Positions 8,537 through 16,964 of a stretch of 64,000 bases of DNA are shown here, piece by piece. The stretch comes from Mucilaginibacter arboris. GTDB lineage: Bacteria > Bacteroidota > Bacteroidia > Sphingobacteriales > Sphingobacteriaceae. The DNA is taken from the NCBI RefSeq assembly GCF_009754915.1, contig NZ_WPIK01000003.1:270739-334738 (forward strand), read 5' to 3'. Each line of letters begins with the position of its first letter. Positions within the stretch are counted from its first letter, which is position 1. The notes under the pieces were generated by a model that did not search any database, was not told the origin of the DNA, and saw only the letters and a program-made list of their open reading frames with translations. The translations under genes and the position numbers were made by a program.

Positions 8537-9289
8537 TCAGTTTTTAACAGCAGTAACCACATAGCTAACCTGTTCTTTTAAATAGATGTTCCAATCAGCC
8601 AAGGTTTGTGCTGATGGAATATAATCACCAAAGTTTACAAGCCCTTTACCGGCAAAATAATTACAAGGATAAGGTACTGCGTTTATGCCTGCTTTTTTGC
8701 AGATTAACAAAGCCCGGCGCATGTGGAAAGCAGAAGTAACCAATACGTAAGGTGGCGGCAAATGCTTAGCTGTTAAAATAGTTTTTGAAAATTGTATGTT
8801 TTCTTTGGTATTACGTGATTTCTTTTCAAATAGTAAGGTGCTGTCTGGAAAATGAAAAGTAGTGAGTTCTGATCTGATCCAGTTACCTTCAGTAAAATTA
8901 AATTTATCGGGAAGAAGATTGGCACTTCCACCGGTGAAAAGCAAGTGCGTTACTTTTCCGGCTTCTTTAAGCTTGATTCCCTGGATAAAACGATCAGCAG
9001 CCCAATTTAAATAACCTTTACCGGTATCATCTTCCGATACATATCCGCCTAAAATAATTGCACAACTATAACTTGGGTTTTTTAAAGATACAGGCGCTAC
9101 ATCCCAATATTTAGCAAACTGGTTTAAAAGGGAAGTATTGGAAAAAATAAGCAGCAACACCAACGCCGTTATTAACAGCCTGCGTTTGTACTTGTTATTT
9201 TTGATAAAACAAGCACATAACAACAAGACTAAAACCCATGAAACAGGATAGAGAAAATAGACCAGTAATTTTGATAGTATAAAAAACAT
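8537..9289 (-). CDS. YdcF/ElyC-family DUF218 membrane protein
   Basis: A 250-residue protein with two N-terminal membrane helices (about 5-27 and 36-55) and a DUF218 domain: CAIILGGYVSEDD, LKEAGKVTHLLFTGGSAN, FEKKSRNTKENIQFSKTIL, and YVLVTSAFHMRRALLICKKAG. ElyC and SanA of E. coli act in envelope integrity and use of the lipid carrier; the role here is inferred from family only. It is separated by 118 nt from the MBOAT gene and by 100 nt from the glycosyltransferase upstream, all on the minus strand. Confidence 0.85.
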   Translation of the reverse strand: MFFILSKLLVYFLYPVSWVLVLLLCACFIKNNKYKRRLLITALVLLLIFSNTSLLNQFAKYWDVAPVSLKNPSYSCAIILGGYVSEDDTGKGYLNWAADRFIQGIKLKEAGKVTHLLFTGGSANLLPDKFNFTEGNWIRSELTTFHFPDSTLLFEKKSRNTKENIQFSKTILTAKHLPPPYVLVTSAFHMRRALLICKKAGINAVPYPCNYFAGKGLVNFGDYIPSAQTLADWNIYLKEQVSYVVTAVKN

Positions 9290-9360
9290 GCAATGTTTAT
9301 TACATTTTTTAGTTAAACCTGATCCTAAAATTGGATAAAAACACTATGAATACTCGCAAA

Positions 9361-9383
9361 TTTTAGGTTGATAAAAGAAGCAT
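9361..9383 (+). repeat. Best full-length copy of the dispersed element
   Basis: TTTTAGGTT then GATAAAAGAAGCAT, taken here as the reference copy. It ends 6 nt from the stop codon of the minus-strand glycosyltransferase, antisense to it. Confidence 0.8.
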
Positions 9384-9389
9384 TAGAAG

Positions 9390-10109
9390 TTATATTTTTA
9401 ACATGCCGTATTTAACAATGGCATAAATTGCACGAAAACCATCTTTCCATCCAATTTTTTTTCCTTCCAGATAAGTTCTTCCGTAATAAGAAATGCCTAC
9501 TTCATAAATCCTGATTCCTGGAATACGTGAAATTTTTGCGGTAATTTCAGGTTCAAAGCCAAACCGTTTTTCTTTCAGGATTATTTTTTGGATAATATCT
9601 GTTTTAAAAAGTTTGTAGCAGGTTTCCATATCGGTTAAATTTAAGTTAGTACACATATTGGAAATAAAAGTTAAGAACTTGTTTCCGATAGTATGCCAGA
9701 AAAACAAAACACGGTGCGGGTTACTGCCCATAAAACGGGAACCAAAAACCACATCTGCAAAACCGGTTACAACAGGTTTAAGCAGATCATTGTATTCGTT
9801 CGGGTCATATTCCAAATCAGCATCCTGAACAATTAAATATTCTCCGGTAGCTTTTGATATGCCTGTATGCAATGCAGCGCCCTTGCCCTGGTTAAATTCA
9901 TGTTTAAAATAAGTTATAGGCAAATCCTGATTGTTGGATATATAATTCAATAATACTTGTTCAGTAGCATCGGTCGAACAATCATTAATAATAATAATTT
10001 CTTTGCTTATATTATTTACAAGTTCAACTTGTTTTAATTTATTTAGAATGAGGTGTATGGTCGGTGCTTCATTATAAACTGGTATTATAACAGATAATTT
10101 TGTAATCAC
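9390..10109 (-). CDS. Glycosyltransferase family 2 (dolichyl-phosphate mannose synthase-like)
   Basis: A 239-residue GT-A fold enzyme that probably loads a sugar onto polyprenyl phosphate at the cytoplasmic face. Motifs: SVIIPVYNEAPTIHLIL at the N-terminus, IIIINDCSTDATEQ, FNQGKGAALHTGI, the metal-binding QDADLEYDPNEY, and FGSRFMGSNPHRVLFFWH. There is no C-terminal membrane segment, as in short DPM1-type enzymes. The start Met begins MITKLSVIIP, right at the domain edge. Confidence 0.9.
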   Translation of the reverse strand: MITKLSVIIPVYNEAPTIHLILNKLKQVELVNNISKEIIIINDCSTDATEQVLLNYISNNQDLPITYFKHEFNQGKGAALHTGISKATGEYLIVQDADLEYDPNEYNDLLKPVVTGFADVVFGSRFMGSNPHRVLFFWHTIGNKFLTFISNMCTNLNLTDMETCYKLFKTDIIQKIILKEKRFGFEPEITAKISRIPGIRIYEVGISYYGRTYLEGKKIGWKDGFRAIYAIVKYGMLKI

Positions 10110-10233
10110 ATCTAATGTTTAATAAATAATATTTTGATTGACGTATAAATTTCCGAAGATACATTTTTTGTCTTATTGGTTATACTTCAAGCTCTGGTGA
10201 TTGGTACGCAATTGCTTTTTTTTACAATTCAGG

Positions 10234-10264
10234 TTTGATGTTAAACCTTTGCGGTTTACATTTG
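10234..10264 (+). promoter_or_regulatory. Consensus Bacteroidota promoter of the metal/cytochrome cluster
   Basis: TTTG at 10234-10237 and TACATTTG at 10257-10264, separated by exactly 19 nt: a perfect -33/-7 pair for the Bacteroidota primary sigma factor. The -7 box ends only five bases before the ATG at 10270, so the transcript would have almost no leader. Confidence 0.7.
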
Positions 10265-10269
10265 CACTT

Positions 10270-10644
10270 ATGATGCTTCGGCGTGTAATATCCCTTTTTC
10301 TGCTTGTATCAGTATTATCTGCAAATTTTAGCAGGTTATATGTTTATGCTGGTTTTGAGATGAACCAAAAATACATCGCCGCAAATTTATGCGAAAACCG
10401 GGGCAAGCCATGGCTGCACTGTAACGGGCATTGTTATTTGATGAAAAAAATTAAGCAGGCCGAAGAGAAGGAAAGGAGCGAAGAACGGCAAATACAAAAA
10501 AAACTTTTTCAGGAAAGCGATTTTGTTGCTTCAGCTAAAATTAAGTTTCATACCTCGCTGCTCCAAATTATTGTAACACCTTATCAATCTGCTTCTCCGA
10601 CACCAAATCCTGGTGCAATTTTTCGCCCTCCGCAAAAAGGATAA
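10270..10644 (+). CDS. Small exported Cys-rich protein, possible metal binder
   Basis: A 124-residue protein starting MMLRRVISLFLLVSVLSANF, a signal peptide or membrane anchor. The reading frame is open back to 10201, but the perfect promoter at 10234-10264 rules that start unlikely. The body has LCENRGKPWLHCNGHCYLMKK, a Cys/His cluster that could bind a metal, followed by a charged Lys/Glu-rich helix and a Pro-rich end. I do not know a named family; similar proteins seem to sit before TonB receptors in this phylum. It lies 148 nt upstream of the TonB receptor and probably starts the same transcription unit. Function is inference only. Confidence 0.7.
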   Translation: MMLRRVISLFLLVSVLSANFSRLYVYAGFEMNQKYIAANLCENRGKPWLHCNGHCYLMKKIKQAEEKERSEERQIQKKLFQESDFVASAKIKFHTSLLQIIVTPYQSASPTPNPGAIFRPPQKG

Positions 10645-10792
10645 ATACTTCTTTTAAGGCTATTATTTAATTACCGCTTATTTTTTATAAGCAGGATTAT
10701 GCTTGTATGCTTTGCATTACAAGCCTGGCCTGTAATTGTTTAATTATTCTATTTACTGATCATATCCGGAAGGGTTTCTTCTAAACTGTTTC

Positions 10793-13144
10793 ATGAAACG
10801 ATACTTCTTTTACCTGTTCTTTTTTACATTTTCATCTGTTGCCAGCGCCCAGGATTTGCTGCGGGGATCGGTTACTGATGCCATTACCCACGAAGCTTTA
10901 CCGGGTGTAGTGGTTAGTTTTACAAATACTGGTTCGGGTACTTTTAAAGATATTACCCAAACCAATGCCCTGGGTAAATATAGTTTGGCATTACCGGCAG
11001 GAGCGGTTAAAATCCGTTTTTCGATGACTGGTTATAATACACAAATAGTTGGTCGTACAGTATCAACATTAAATATTGAAATGAAACCAGCAATGCTTGA
11101 TTTGCAGCCGGTTATTGTTTCGGCCAGCCGGGAACAGCAGGCAAGGCAAAATGCACCCATCGCCATTAGTAAAATCACTTCAACCCAAATTCAGGATACC
11201 AAAGCAACAGCGCCTTACCAGTTGCTTAATAAAGTTGCCGGTGTTTACATGGTTGATCTGGGCAACGAGCAGCACACCATGGCAATCCGCCAGCCTATTA
11301 CTTACAATGCTTTGTATTTATATATGGAAGATGGTTTACCAATCCGCCCAACCGGGATTTTTAACCATAATTCTTTGTATGAAATTAACATGGCAGGCGT
11401 AAAGGATATTGAAGTGATCAAAGGGCCGGCATCGTCGCTTTACGGAAGTAATTCTATTGGCGGCGCCATCAATTTTATCACCCAAAACCCACCTGCCGGT
11501 TATGCTGGTAATGTGAGTGTTCAGGGCGACAATTACCATTACCGCCGGGTTGATGCCGATGCTGGTTTTACCAGTGGAAAATTTGGTTTGTTTGCTGGTG
11601 GTTACATTGCCCGTCAAAAAAACAGCTGGCAGGATTATTCTGATTTTGATAAGTATTCCGGCAATTTAAAAGCTACTTATGATTTTGATCGTGCTACGCG
11701 TTTAACTGCTGCTGCCAGCTACAATTACCTCAACACACAAACGCCCGGAACGTTAGACAGTGCACATTTTTATAACCGCAGCTATGGCTCCAACCAGCGT
11801 TTTACTTACCGCAAAGTTAACGCTTTCAGGGCAAGCGCAAGGTTGGATCATACCTGGAACGAAAAGAACAATACTTTTTTTACCGCCTTTTTCCGGGATA
11901 ATTCTACCGCACAATTGCCCAGTTATTATATTGCTGATGTTCGGAACGCTGCCGGACAATACCAGAGTTCTAACGGACAAGTGAACGATCAGAAGTTTCG
12001 GAGTTACGGCTTTCTGGCGCAGCACCGATCTGATTTTGATTTCCTGCATGCCCGGTTAATTATCGGCGCTTACCTGGATGATAGCCCCAGTTCTTACTAT
12101 GCGCAATACCTTAGCATTACTAAAGATGTAAAAAACAATTACTACACCGATTTTACCAATACAGGCACTTACCTGGATAATTATCAAATTAAATTATTTA
12201 ACACTGCTGCTTATACACAAGTTGAGATAAAGCCAACTGATGCCTTGCGCATAGTAATGGGTTTGCGTTATGATAACGTGCATTACAATTTTGCAAACGG
12301 TTTGCCGCCAGGCAATACCAAATACAAACAGCAGGAAACCAACAACTTTAACATTGTTGCGCCCAAACTTGGTTTAACTTATGATTTAGGTAACAATAAA
12401 GGTTTTTACGCCAATTACAGTGTTGGTTTCCAACCACCGGAAACAAGTAATTTGTATAGTTCGCGGCAGTTAGTGCCACTTAAACAAGCTACTTTTAACA
12501 ATTACGAATTGGGTGGATGGTTCTCGGCATTAAATAAAAAAATGTATTTCGAGCTGAGTTTGTATGATTTGGAAGGCAACAACGAAATCATCAGTCAGCT
12601 TTTGCCTGATAATACTACACAAAACCAAAACGCCGGAGCAACACGGCACCGCGGTATAGAATACAGCATTAATTTTTTACCGGTAAAAGAAGTATCTTTC
12701 CGTTTTAGCGGCACAAATGCCCAGCATACTTATGTTGAATACAGCGAAGTAGCAACTAATGCAGCCGGAAAAACTTATTCCATCAGTTACAACGGCAACC
12801 GCATGAACAATGCGCCGGCCTGGATTGCCAATTCTGAAATTACTTACAAACCTATGTATTTAGAAGGTTTCCGCATAGCAGGAGAGTGGCAGCATATTAA
12901 TTCTTATTTTACCAATCCCGCCAATACTAAAACCTATCCGGGCTATAACATTTACACCCTGCGTTTGGGTTACAATTTTAATAAAGAGGTGCTAAAAGGG
13001 GCAGGCGTTTGGTTAAACATATTGAATTTAACCGATAAGCTTTATGCAACCACAGTTACCGGCAATTCTTACGGCGATACTTACAACGCTGCACCTCCCA
13101 GAATTTATACTTTAGGTATCAGTTATTCCTTTTCCAAACATTAA
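10793..13144 (+). CDS. TonB-dependent outer-membrane receptor, probably for a metal or metal chelate
   Basis: A 783-residue outer-membrane transporter. Signal peptide about 1-19 (ending ASAQ), a carboxypeptidase-regulatory-like domain about 22-100 (GSVTDAITHEALPGVVVSF), a plug domain about 110-235 with VKDIEVIKGPASSLYGSN, and a beta barrel ending in the aromatic YTLGISYSFSKH. It is a siderophore/metal-size receptor and lacks a SusD partner, so it is not a glycan importer. The PepSY, heavy-metal-binding and SCO1 genes that follow suggest copper or iron/haem as cargo; this is inferred. Confidence 0.88.
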   Translation: MKRYFFYLFFFTFSSVASAQDLLRGSVTDAITHEALPGVVVSFTNTGSGTFKDITQTNALGKYSLALPAGAVKIRFSMTGYNTQIVGRTVSTLNIEMKPAMLDLQPVIVSASREQQARQNAPIAISKITSTQIQDTKATAPYQLLNKVAGVYMVDLGNEQHTMAIRQPITYNALYLYMEDGLPIRPTGIFNHNSLYEINMAGVKDIEVIKGPASSLYGSNSIGGAINFITQNPPAGYAGNVSVQGDNYHYRRVDADAGFTSGKFGLFAGGYIARQKNSWQDYSDFDKYSGNLKATYDFDRATRLTAAASYNYLNTQTPGTLDSAHFYNRSYGSNQRFTYRKVNAFRASARLDHTWNEKNNTFFTAFFRDNSTAQLPSYYIADVRNAAGQYQSSNGQVNDQKFRSYGFLAQHRSDFDFLHARLIIGAYLDDSPSSYYAQYLSITKDVKNNYYTDFTNTGTYLDNYQIKLFNTAAYTQVEIKPTDALRIVMGLRYDNVHYNFANGLPPGNTKYKQQETNNFNIVAPKLGLTYDLGNNKGFYANYSVGFQPPETSNLYSSRQLVPLKQATFNNYELGGWFSALNKKMYFELSLYDLEGNNEIISQLLPDNTTQNQNAGATRHRGIEYSINFLPVKEVSFRFSGTNAQHTYVEYSEVATNAAGKTYSISYNGNRMNNAPAWIANSEITYKPMYLEGFRIAGEWQHINSYFTNPANTKTYPGYNIYTLRLGYNFNKEVLKGAGVWLNILNLTDKLYATTVTGNSYGDTYNAAPPRIYTLGISYSFSKH

Positions 13145-13167
13145 TTTTATGTTGATAAAAACAGCAT
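13145..13167 (+). repeat. Dispersed-element variant spanning a start codon
   Basis: TTTTATGTT then GATAAAAACAGCAT, 20 of 23 positions as in the 9361 copy. The ATG inside it is the start codon of the PepSY gene, so the first codons (MLIKTAS) are encoded by the element. It begins at the base after the TonB receptor stop codon. Confidence 0.65.
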
Positions 13168-14657
13168 CCCCCATACTTTCTCCGCCAGAAAAAACCGGCA
13201 AGACTCAATCTCGTGCTAAACGTAATTTTTATAAATGGCACCGGGTTTTAGGTTTGATGGCGCTGGTCCCGGTAATTTTCTGGACGATTAGTGGCTTGTC
13301 GCATCCGTTCATGTCAAACTGGTTCCGCCCTTTTATCCCGCAGGAAGTGTTCAAGCCAAAATCACAGGCGGCAATGCAGCCGCAACTTTCTATTCAGGAA
13401 GTTATGGATCGAAACCATCTCACAGAAATTATGAATTTCAATCTGCTTAATTTTGATCGAGGCACTTTTTATCAGGTTTTAAACCGTGATAGTATCTATC
13501 AATATTATTCTGCTGATAACGGAAACGTACTTCCTAATGGTGATCGAATTTACGCCGTTTATTTAGCCAGATATTTTACAGGCGACAAAAAATCACCGGT
13601 AAAAGAAGCACGGCTGCAAACTTCTTTTGATAGGAATTATCAACCAATTAACCATTTATTACCTGTTTGGAAAGTTTCTTTTAACCGGCCCGATGGCATG
13701 GACATTTATGTTGAAACCAGCCAAAGCCGCCTGGCAACTTTTAACAACAATACACGAAAAGCTTTTTTGTGGGTTTTTGAACAGTTCCATACCTGGCAAT
13801 TTCTGGCTGCAATCGGAGGCGAAAAATTCAGGATCATAGTGTTGTTAATTATCGTTAGCGTGATGTTTTTATCATTGCTGAGTGGTTTAACGGTTTATGG
13901 TTTGTTTTGGAAAAGATTTAAAGCCATCCAACAAAAACGAAAAACCGAAGGCCGGGAAGACAAACGTTTTCTACATCGTTTTCACCGGCAAATCGGACTG
14001 ATTGTTTCTTTTGTGCTATTTACTTTTGTTACCAGCGGCGCTTTTCATCTTTTGGTAAAGCTGCACAATATCGGGCCCTCAAAAATAAATTATTCTCAAA
14101 TTGTGAACAGAAAAGAGTTGATATTATCGAACTTAAAGCTGTCAGTTCCAGATTCTACTATTAAAAAAATTGCGGTTGTCCGTTTTCAAAACCGTGTTTA
14201 TTATCAGGTTTTAAATGATCAGAAACAGATTTTATATTTTGATGCAGCCAATGGACAGGAATTGCAGAACGGCGATCAGCAGTATGCTGCTTTTATCAGT
14301 AATTTTTATAGAAGCGGTGGCCATCAGCAAAAAGGTCCTCAGCAGAAATTAAGCATTACGCAGATCAGGCAGTTTGATAACGAATATGGGTTTATCAATA
14401 AACGTTTGCCGGTAGAAAAGATCAGTTACCCGGGCCAGGAAAACTGGTATATTGAAACTACAACTTCAAAATTAGCCACAACTGTTGCGGGAATTGATCG
14501 GGCAGAAGGATTGTCTTTCATCTTTCTGCACAAATATTTTGGCATGACCTGGGCCGGAAAAGATGTTCGTGATCTGGTAAGTATGCTTTCTGCTCTCGGC
14601 GTTTTAGTAGTTTCGCTTTTTGGCTTTGCTTCTTTTATCAGCAATAAATCTGCTTAA
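13149..14657 (+). CDS. PepSY-associated membrane protein
   Basis: A 502-residue inner-membrane protein with a first helix near 35-50 (FYKWHRVLGLMALVPVIFW, a PepSY_TM start motif), periplasmic PepSY-like loops (about 95-125, 185-205 and 335-395) and further helices near 235-255, 280-305 and 475-497. Related proteins sit beside siderophore and metal receptors and are thought to reduce or release the cargo at the inner membrane. It starts 4 nt after the TonB receptor stop, so the two are surely co-transcribed. Confidence 0.85.
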   Translation: MLIKTASPILSPPEKTGKTQSRAKRNFYKWHRVLGLMALVPVIFWTISGLSHPFMSNWFRPFIPQEVFKPKSQAAMQPQLSIQEVMDRNHLTEIMNFNLLNFDRGTFYQVLNRDSIYQYYSADNGNVLPNGDRIYAVYLARYFTGDKKSPVKEARLQTSFDRNYQPINHLLPVWKVSFNRPDGMDIYVETSQSRLATFNNNTRKAFLWVFEQFHTWQFLAAIGGEKFRIIVLLIIVSVMFLSLLSGLTVYGLFWKRFKAIQQKRKTEGREDKRFLHRFHRQIGLIVSFVLFTFVTSGAFHLLVKLHNIGPSKINYSQIVNRKELILSNLKLSVPDSTIKKIAVVRFQNRVYYQVLNDQKQILYFDAANGQELQNGDQQYAAFISNFYRSGGHQQKGPQQKLSITQIRQFDNEYGFINKRLPVEKISYPGQENWYIETTTSKLATTVAGIDRAEGLSFIFLHKYFGMTWAGKDVRDLVSMLSALGVLVVSLFGFASFISNKSA

Positions 14658-14670
14658 AATATTTTTTAGC

Positions 14671-14877
14671 ATGAAAAAAATAACTTTGTTTGCTTGTTTA
14701 ATTATTTCGGTTTTGGCTTGTAACCAAAGCAATCAGCAGACTGCACAAAAACAATCAGATTCAATTTCTGCCGGTAAAAACAGCATTCAATATACTTGCC
14801 CGATGCACCCGAAAATTGTTAAAAATAAACCGGGCGTTTGTCCGAAATGCGGAATGGATTTGGTTGAAAAAGAATAA
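14671..14877 (+). CDS. Heavy-metal-binding-domain lipoprotein
   Basis: A 68-residue lipoprotein: signal MKKITLFACLIISVLAC with lipobox Cys 17, then the compact metal-binding motif YTCPMHPKIVKNKPGVCPKCGMDLV, quoted here as YTCPMHP, PGVCPKCGM. This motif is the one found at the N-terminus of copper-exporting ATPases and efflux proteins and binds soft metals through its two Cys-X-Cys/His sets. The frame extends upstream into the PepSY gene, but the Met at 14671, preceded by an A/T-rich spacer, gives the clean signal peptide. Its last stop-codon base is shared with a dispersed element. Confidence 0.85.
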   Translation: MKKITLFACLIISVLACNQSNQQTAQKQSDSISAGKNSIQYTCPMHPKIVKNKPGVCPKCGMDLVEKE

Positions 14878-14899
14878 TGCTTCTTTTATCAACCTAAAA
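14877..14899 (-). repeat. Dispersed element overlapping a stop codon
   Basis: Reverse orientation: ATGCTTCTTTTATC then AACCTAAAA, an exact complement of the 9361 copy. Its first base is the last base of the TAA stop codon of the metal-binding lipoprotein. Confidence 0.8.
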
Positions 14900-14932
14900 A
14901 CTGTATGAGTTGCTAAATTGCCTAATTAAATT

Positions 14933-15376
14933 ATGATGAAAAATAAACTGATATTTGCCGCTTTGCTGCTGGTTTTTGCAGCTTGTAAAGACATTAAAAA
15001 AGAAGAAAAAGCACTGGAAAGCCAGGTGATGGACTTGCACGAAAAAGTAATGGCCGATGGTGAAACGGCAATGAAAAATAAGATGAAAATGGATACGCTC
15101 ATCCTTAAAAAAGACAGTATAAAAAAAGCATTCCCGGCATTGGATACTTCCGCAGAAAACAAAACAATGCGTAGTTTAAGCAGCCAAATTGTTAAAGCCG
15201 ATAATGCCATGAGCGATTGGATGCACAATTACAACCCGGATTTTACCGGAAAACCCCATCAGGAAATTATGCAATATCTGGAACAACAAAAAAAACAGGT
15301 CGGGCAAATCAATGTGGAATATAATTCCGTTATCCAGTTATCAAACCAATATTTGTTAAAGTATAAAAAGAAATGA
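14933..15376 (+). CDS. Helical lipoprotein of unknown function
   Basis: A 147-residue lipoprotein: signal ending LLLVFAAC and then a Lys/Glu-rich helical domain, likely coiled coil (EKALESQVMDLHEKVMADGE), with DNAMSDWMHNYNPDF in the middle. Database entries for such Bacteroidota proteins carry unhelpful names; no function is known to me. Its stop overlaps the SCO1 start by four bases (ATGA), so it is translated with the SCO1 and cytochrome c genes and may help copper delivery. A second Met one codon later (14936) is equally possible. Confidence 0.75.
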   Translation: MMKNKLIFAALLLVFAACKDIKKEEKALESQVMDLHEKVMADGETAMKNKMKMDTLILKKDSIKKAFPALDTSAENKTMRSLSSQIVKADNAMSDWMHNYNPDFTGKPHQEIMQYLEQQKKQVGQINVEYNSVIQLSNQYLLKYKKK

Positions 15377-16026
15377 AAAAACTGATGTGGCCTGTAATGG
15401 CCTTGCTTGCTTTTACAGCCTGCAATAATAAAGTTAAAGAAACCAAACTGCCCATTTACGGTACACGGGAACCTATTACCAAAATGGTTGGCGGCAAACA
15501 GGTAACCGATACGGTTTATGCCACCATTCCGCCTTTTAGTTTTGTTGATCAGGAACGGCAAACCATCACCGAAAATGACCTGCATGGAAAAATATATGTG
15601 GCCGATTTTTTCTTTACTTCCTGCCCGTCTATCTGTCCGGTTATGCAGCGCAATATGGTTTCTGTTGCTAAAGCTTACCAGGGCAAGCCAGATTTTAAAC
15701 TGGTTTCTTTTACCATTGACCCGCGACATGATACTATTCCGGTTTTAAAAGAATATGCGGAGAAGCTGGGCGCAAAAGCCGATCAGTGGTATTTTTTATT
15801 AGGGAAGAAGGAAGATGTTTATCAGTTGGCCGAAAAAAATTATTTGGTTTCGGTTTCCGAAAGCAATACGGCGCCGGGCGGTTATGTACACCAGGGCTGG
15901 TTGGTTTTGGTGGATAAAAAAGGGCGTGTAAGAGGCGCTTATGACGGCACCGATAAAAAGCAGGTTGATCAATTAATTGTAGATGTTAAAGTGCTGATGG
16001 ACGAAGAGGAAAACCCGAAAACATGA
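15373..16026 (+). CDS. SCO1/SenC/PrrC family copper chaperone
   Basis: A 217-residue lipoprotein with a thioredoxin fold that delivers copper to the CuA site of cytochrome oxidase or keeps it reduced. Signal and lipobox at MALLAFTAC. The copper ligands are all present: C84 and C88 in TSCPSICPVM and H173 in GYVHQGWLVLVD. TIDPRHDT is a further family block. Overlaps both neighbours by four bases (ATGA), indicating translational coupling with the helical lipoprotein and the cytochrome c. Confidence 0.93.
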   Translation: MKKLMWPVMALLAFTACNNKVKETKLPIYGTREPITKMVGGKQVTDTVYATIPPFSFVDQERQTITENDLHGKIYVADFFFTSCPSICPVMQRNMVSVAKAYQGKPDFKLVSFTIDPRHDTIPVLKEYAEKLGAKADQWYFLLGKKEDVYQLAEKNYLVSVSESNTAPGGYVHQGWLVLVDKKGRVRGAYDGTDKKQVDQLIVDVKVLMDEEENPKT

Positions 16027-16448
16027 AGCGCCTGATCGTTCTCCTTTTACCTTTTACCTTTATCCTTACAACCATTTTCGTTTCCTGCCAAAGCGAATCA
16101 GAAATTGAATATAAAAGATATTACATTCAGGGACGCAATATTTATCAAACCCAATGTAAAAACTGCCATGCCGAAAACGGAGAAGGTTTAGGCGGATTAA
16201 TTCCGCCGTTACAAGCAGCAGATTATCTCAAGAAAAATAAAGGGCAACTGGCCTGCATTATCCAAAATGGTTTAAAAGGGGCGATACAGGTAAACGGAAA
16301 AACGTATAACGGACAAATGCCTGCACAAACGCAATTATCGCCTATAGAAATTGCCGAAGTAATTACTTATATAAGCAATTCTTTTGGAAATAAGCAGGGG
16401 ATTTATCAGGTTGAAAAAGTGAATGTGGATTTAGGAAATTGCCGATAA
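16023..16448 (+). CDS. Single-haem cytochrome c lipoprotein
   Basis: A 141-residue periplasmic lipoprotein (signal ending IFVSC) with one haem attachment site CKNCH (C45, C48, H49) and the probable axial Met in YNGQMPAQ. The fold between is class I cytochrome c. Placed last in the copper cluster, it could be an electron carrier to the oxidase that the SCO1 protein helps assemble. Ends 13 nt before a dispersed element and terminator-like hairpin. Confidence 0.9.
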   Translation: MKRLIVLLLPFTFILTTIFVSCQSESEIEYKRYYIQGRNIYQTQCKNCHAENGEGLGGLIPPLQAADYLKKNKGQLACIIQNGLKGAIQVNGKTYNGQMPAQTQLSPIEIAEVITYISNSFGNKQGIYQVEKVNVDLGNCR

Positions 16449-16460
16449 GTATGCTGTAAA

Positions 16461-16516
16461 TTTTAGGTAGGTAAAAGAAGCATGTAGCAGTGTAAGGAGT
16501 TTTCTTTTACCTGCCT
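16461..16516. terminator. Dispersed element forming a terminator-like hairpin
   Basis: TTTTAGGTA then GGTAAAAGAAGCAT at 16461-16483; the right part pairs with TTCTTTTACCTGCCT at 16502-16516 (left arm AGGTAGGTAAAAGAA, 16465-16479). It lies between the convergent cytochrome c and SecB-like genes. Here the element clearly forms one arm of a stable inverted repeat, which may terminate both transcripts. Confidence 0.65.
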
Positions 16517-16547
16517 TATATAACCTTAATGCACAATCATAAGGTGT

Positions 16548-16964
16548 TTATTCCTCAACAATATTATTTTTTAGTGTTTCACCAAGATTTGATAAATTAA
16601 ATGTTGGAATAGTTAAAACGGGAATGCCAGAAAGAGCAGTAAGATTTGTAATGTATGCTCTTAAATATGGAAAGACAATTGCAGGTGCGTTAATAACAAA
16701 TAAGCTATTCTTATAAGATTCAAGATTAGCATTTGCTGTGTATTCAAAGATAGATTCTGTTTCTAAATGGATTTCAAACTTTTCTTCTTCTTCTTTAATA
16801 TTAACACCAAGCTGTAATTGAAATTGATTAATGTCTTTGAAAACATATCCTTTTGCAGTAAAGCCAACAGAAATTTTTTGTTTTCCGGGTTCCTTAAAAG
16901 TAAGGTGGCTTTCCTTTACTAAAAAATTAACAAATTGAATACTTGCTTCTGGATTATTAATCAC
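16548..16964 (-). CDS. SecB-like chaperone
   Basis: A 138-residue protein of the SecB fold, usual length for the family. The diagnostic region is INAPAIVFPYLRAYITNL followed by GIPVLTIPTFNL, which aligns by eye with the E. coli SecB stretch CPNILFPYARECITSM ... FPQLNLAPVNF. Canonical SecB keeps proteins unfolded for export, but SecB-like proteins also serve toxin-antitoxin-chaperone systems, where they fold an unstable antitoxin (known case: Mycobacterium tuberculosis HigBA with Rv1957). The gene overlaps the 76-residue gene by four bases at the end of a defence operon, so the second role is favoured here. Confidence 0.8.
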   Translation of the reverse strand: MINNPEASIQFVNFLVKESHLTFKEPGKQKISVGFTAKGYVFKDINQFQLQLGVNIKEEEEKFEIHLETESIFEYTANANLESYKNSLFVINAPAIVFPYLRAYITNLTALSGIPVLTIPTFNLSNLGETLKNNIVEE

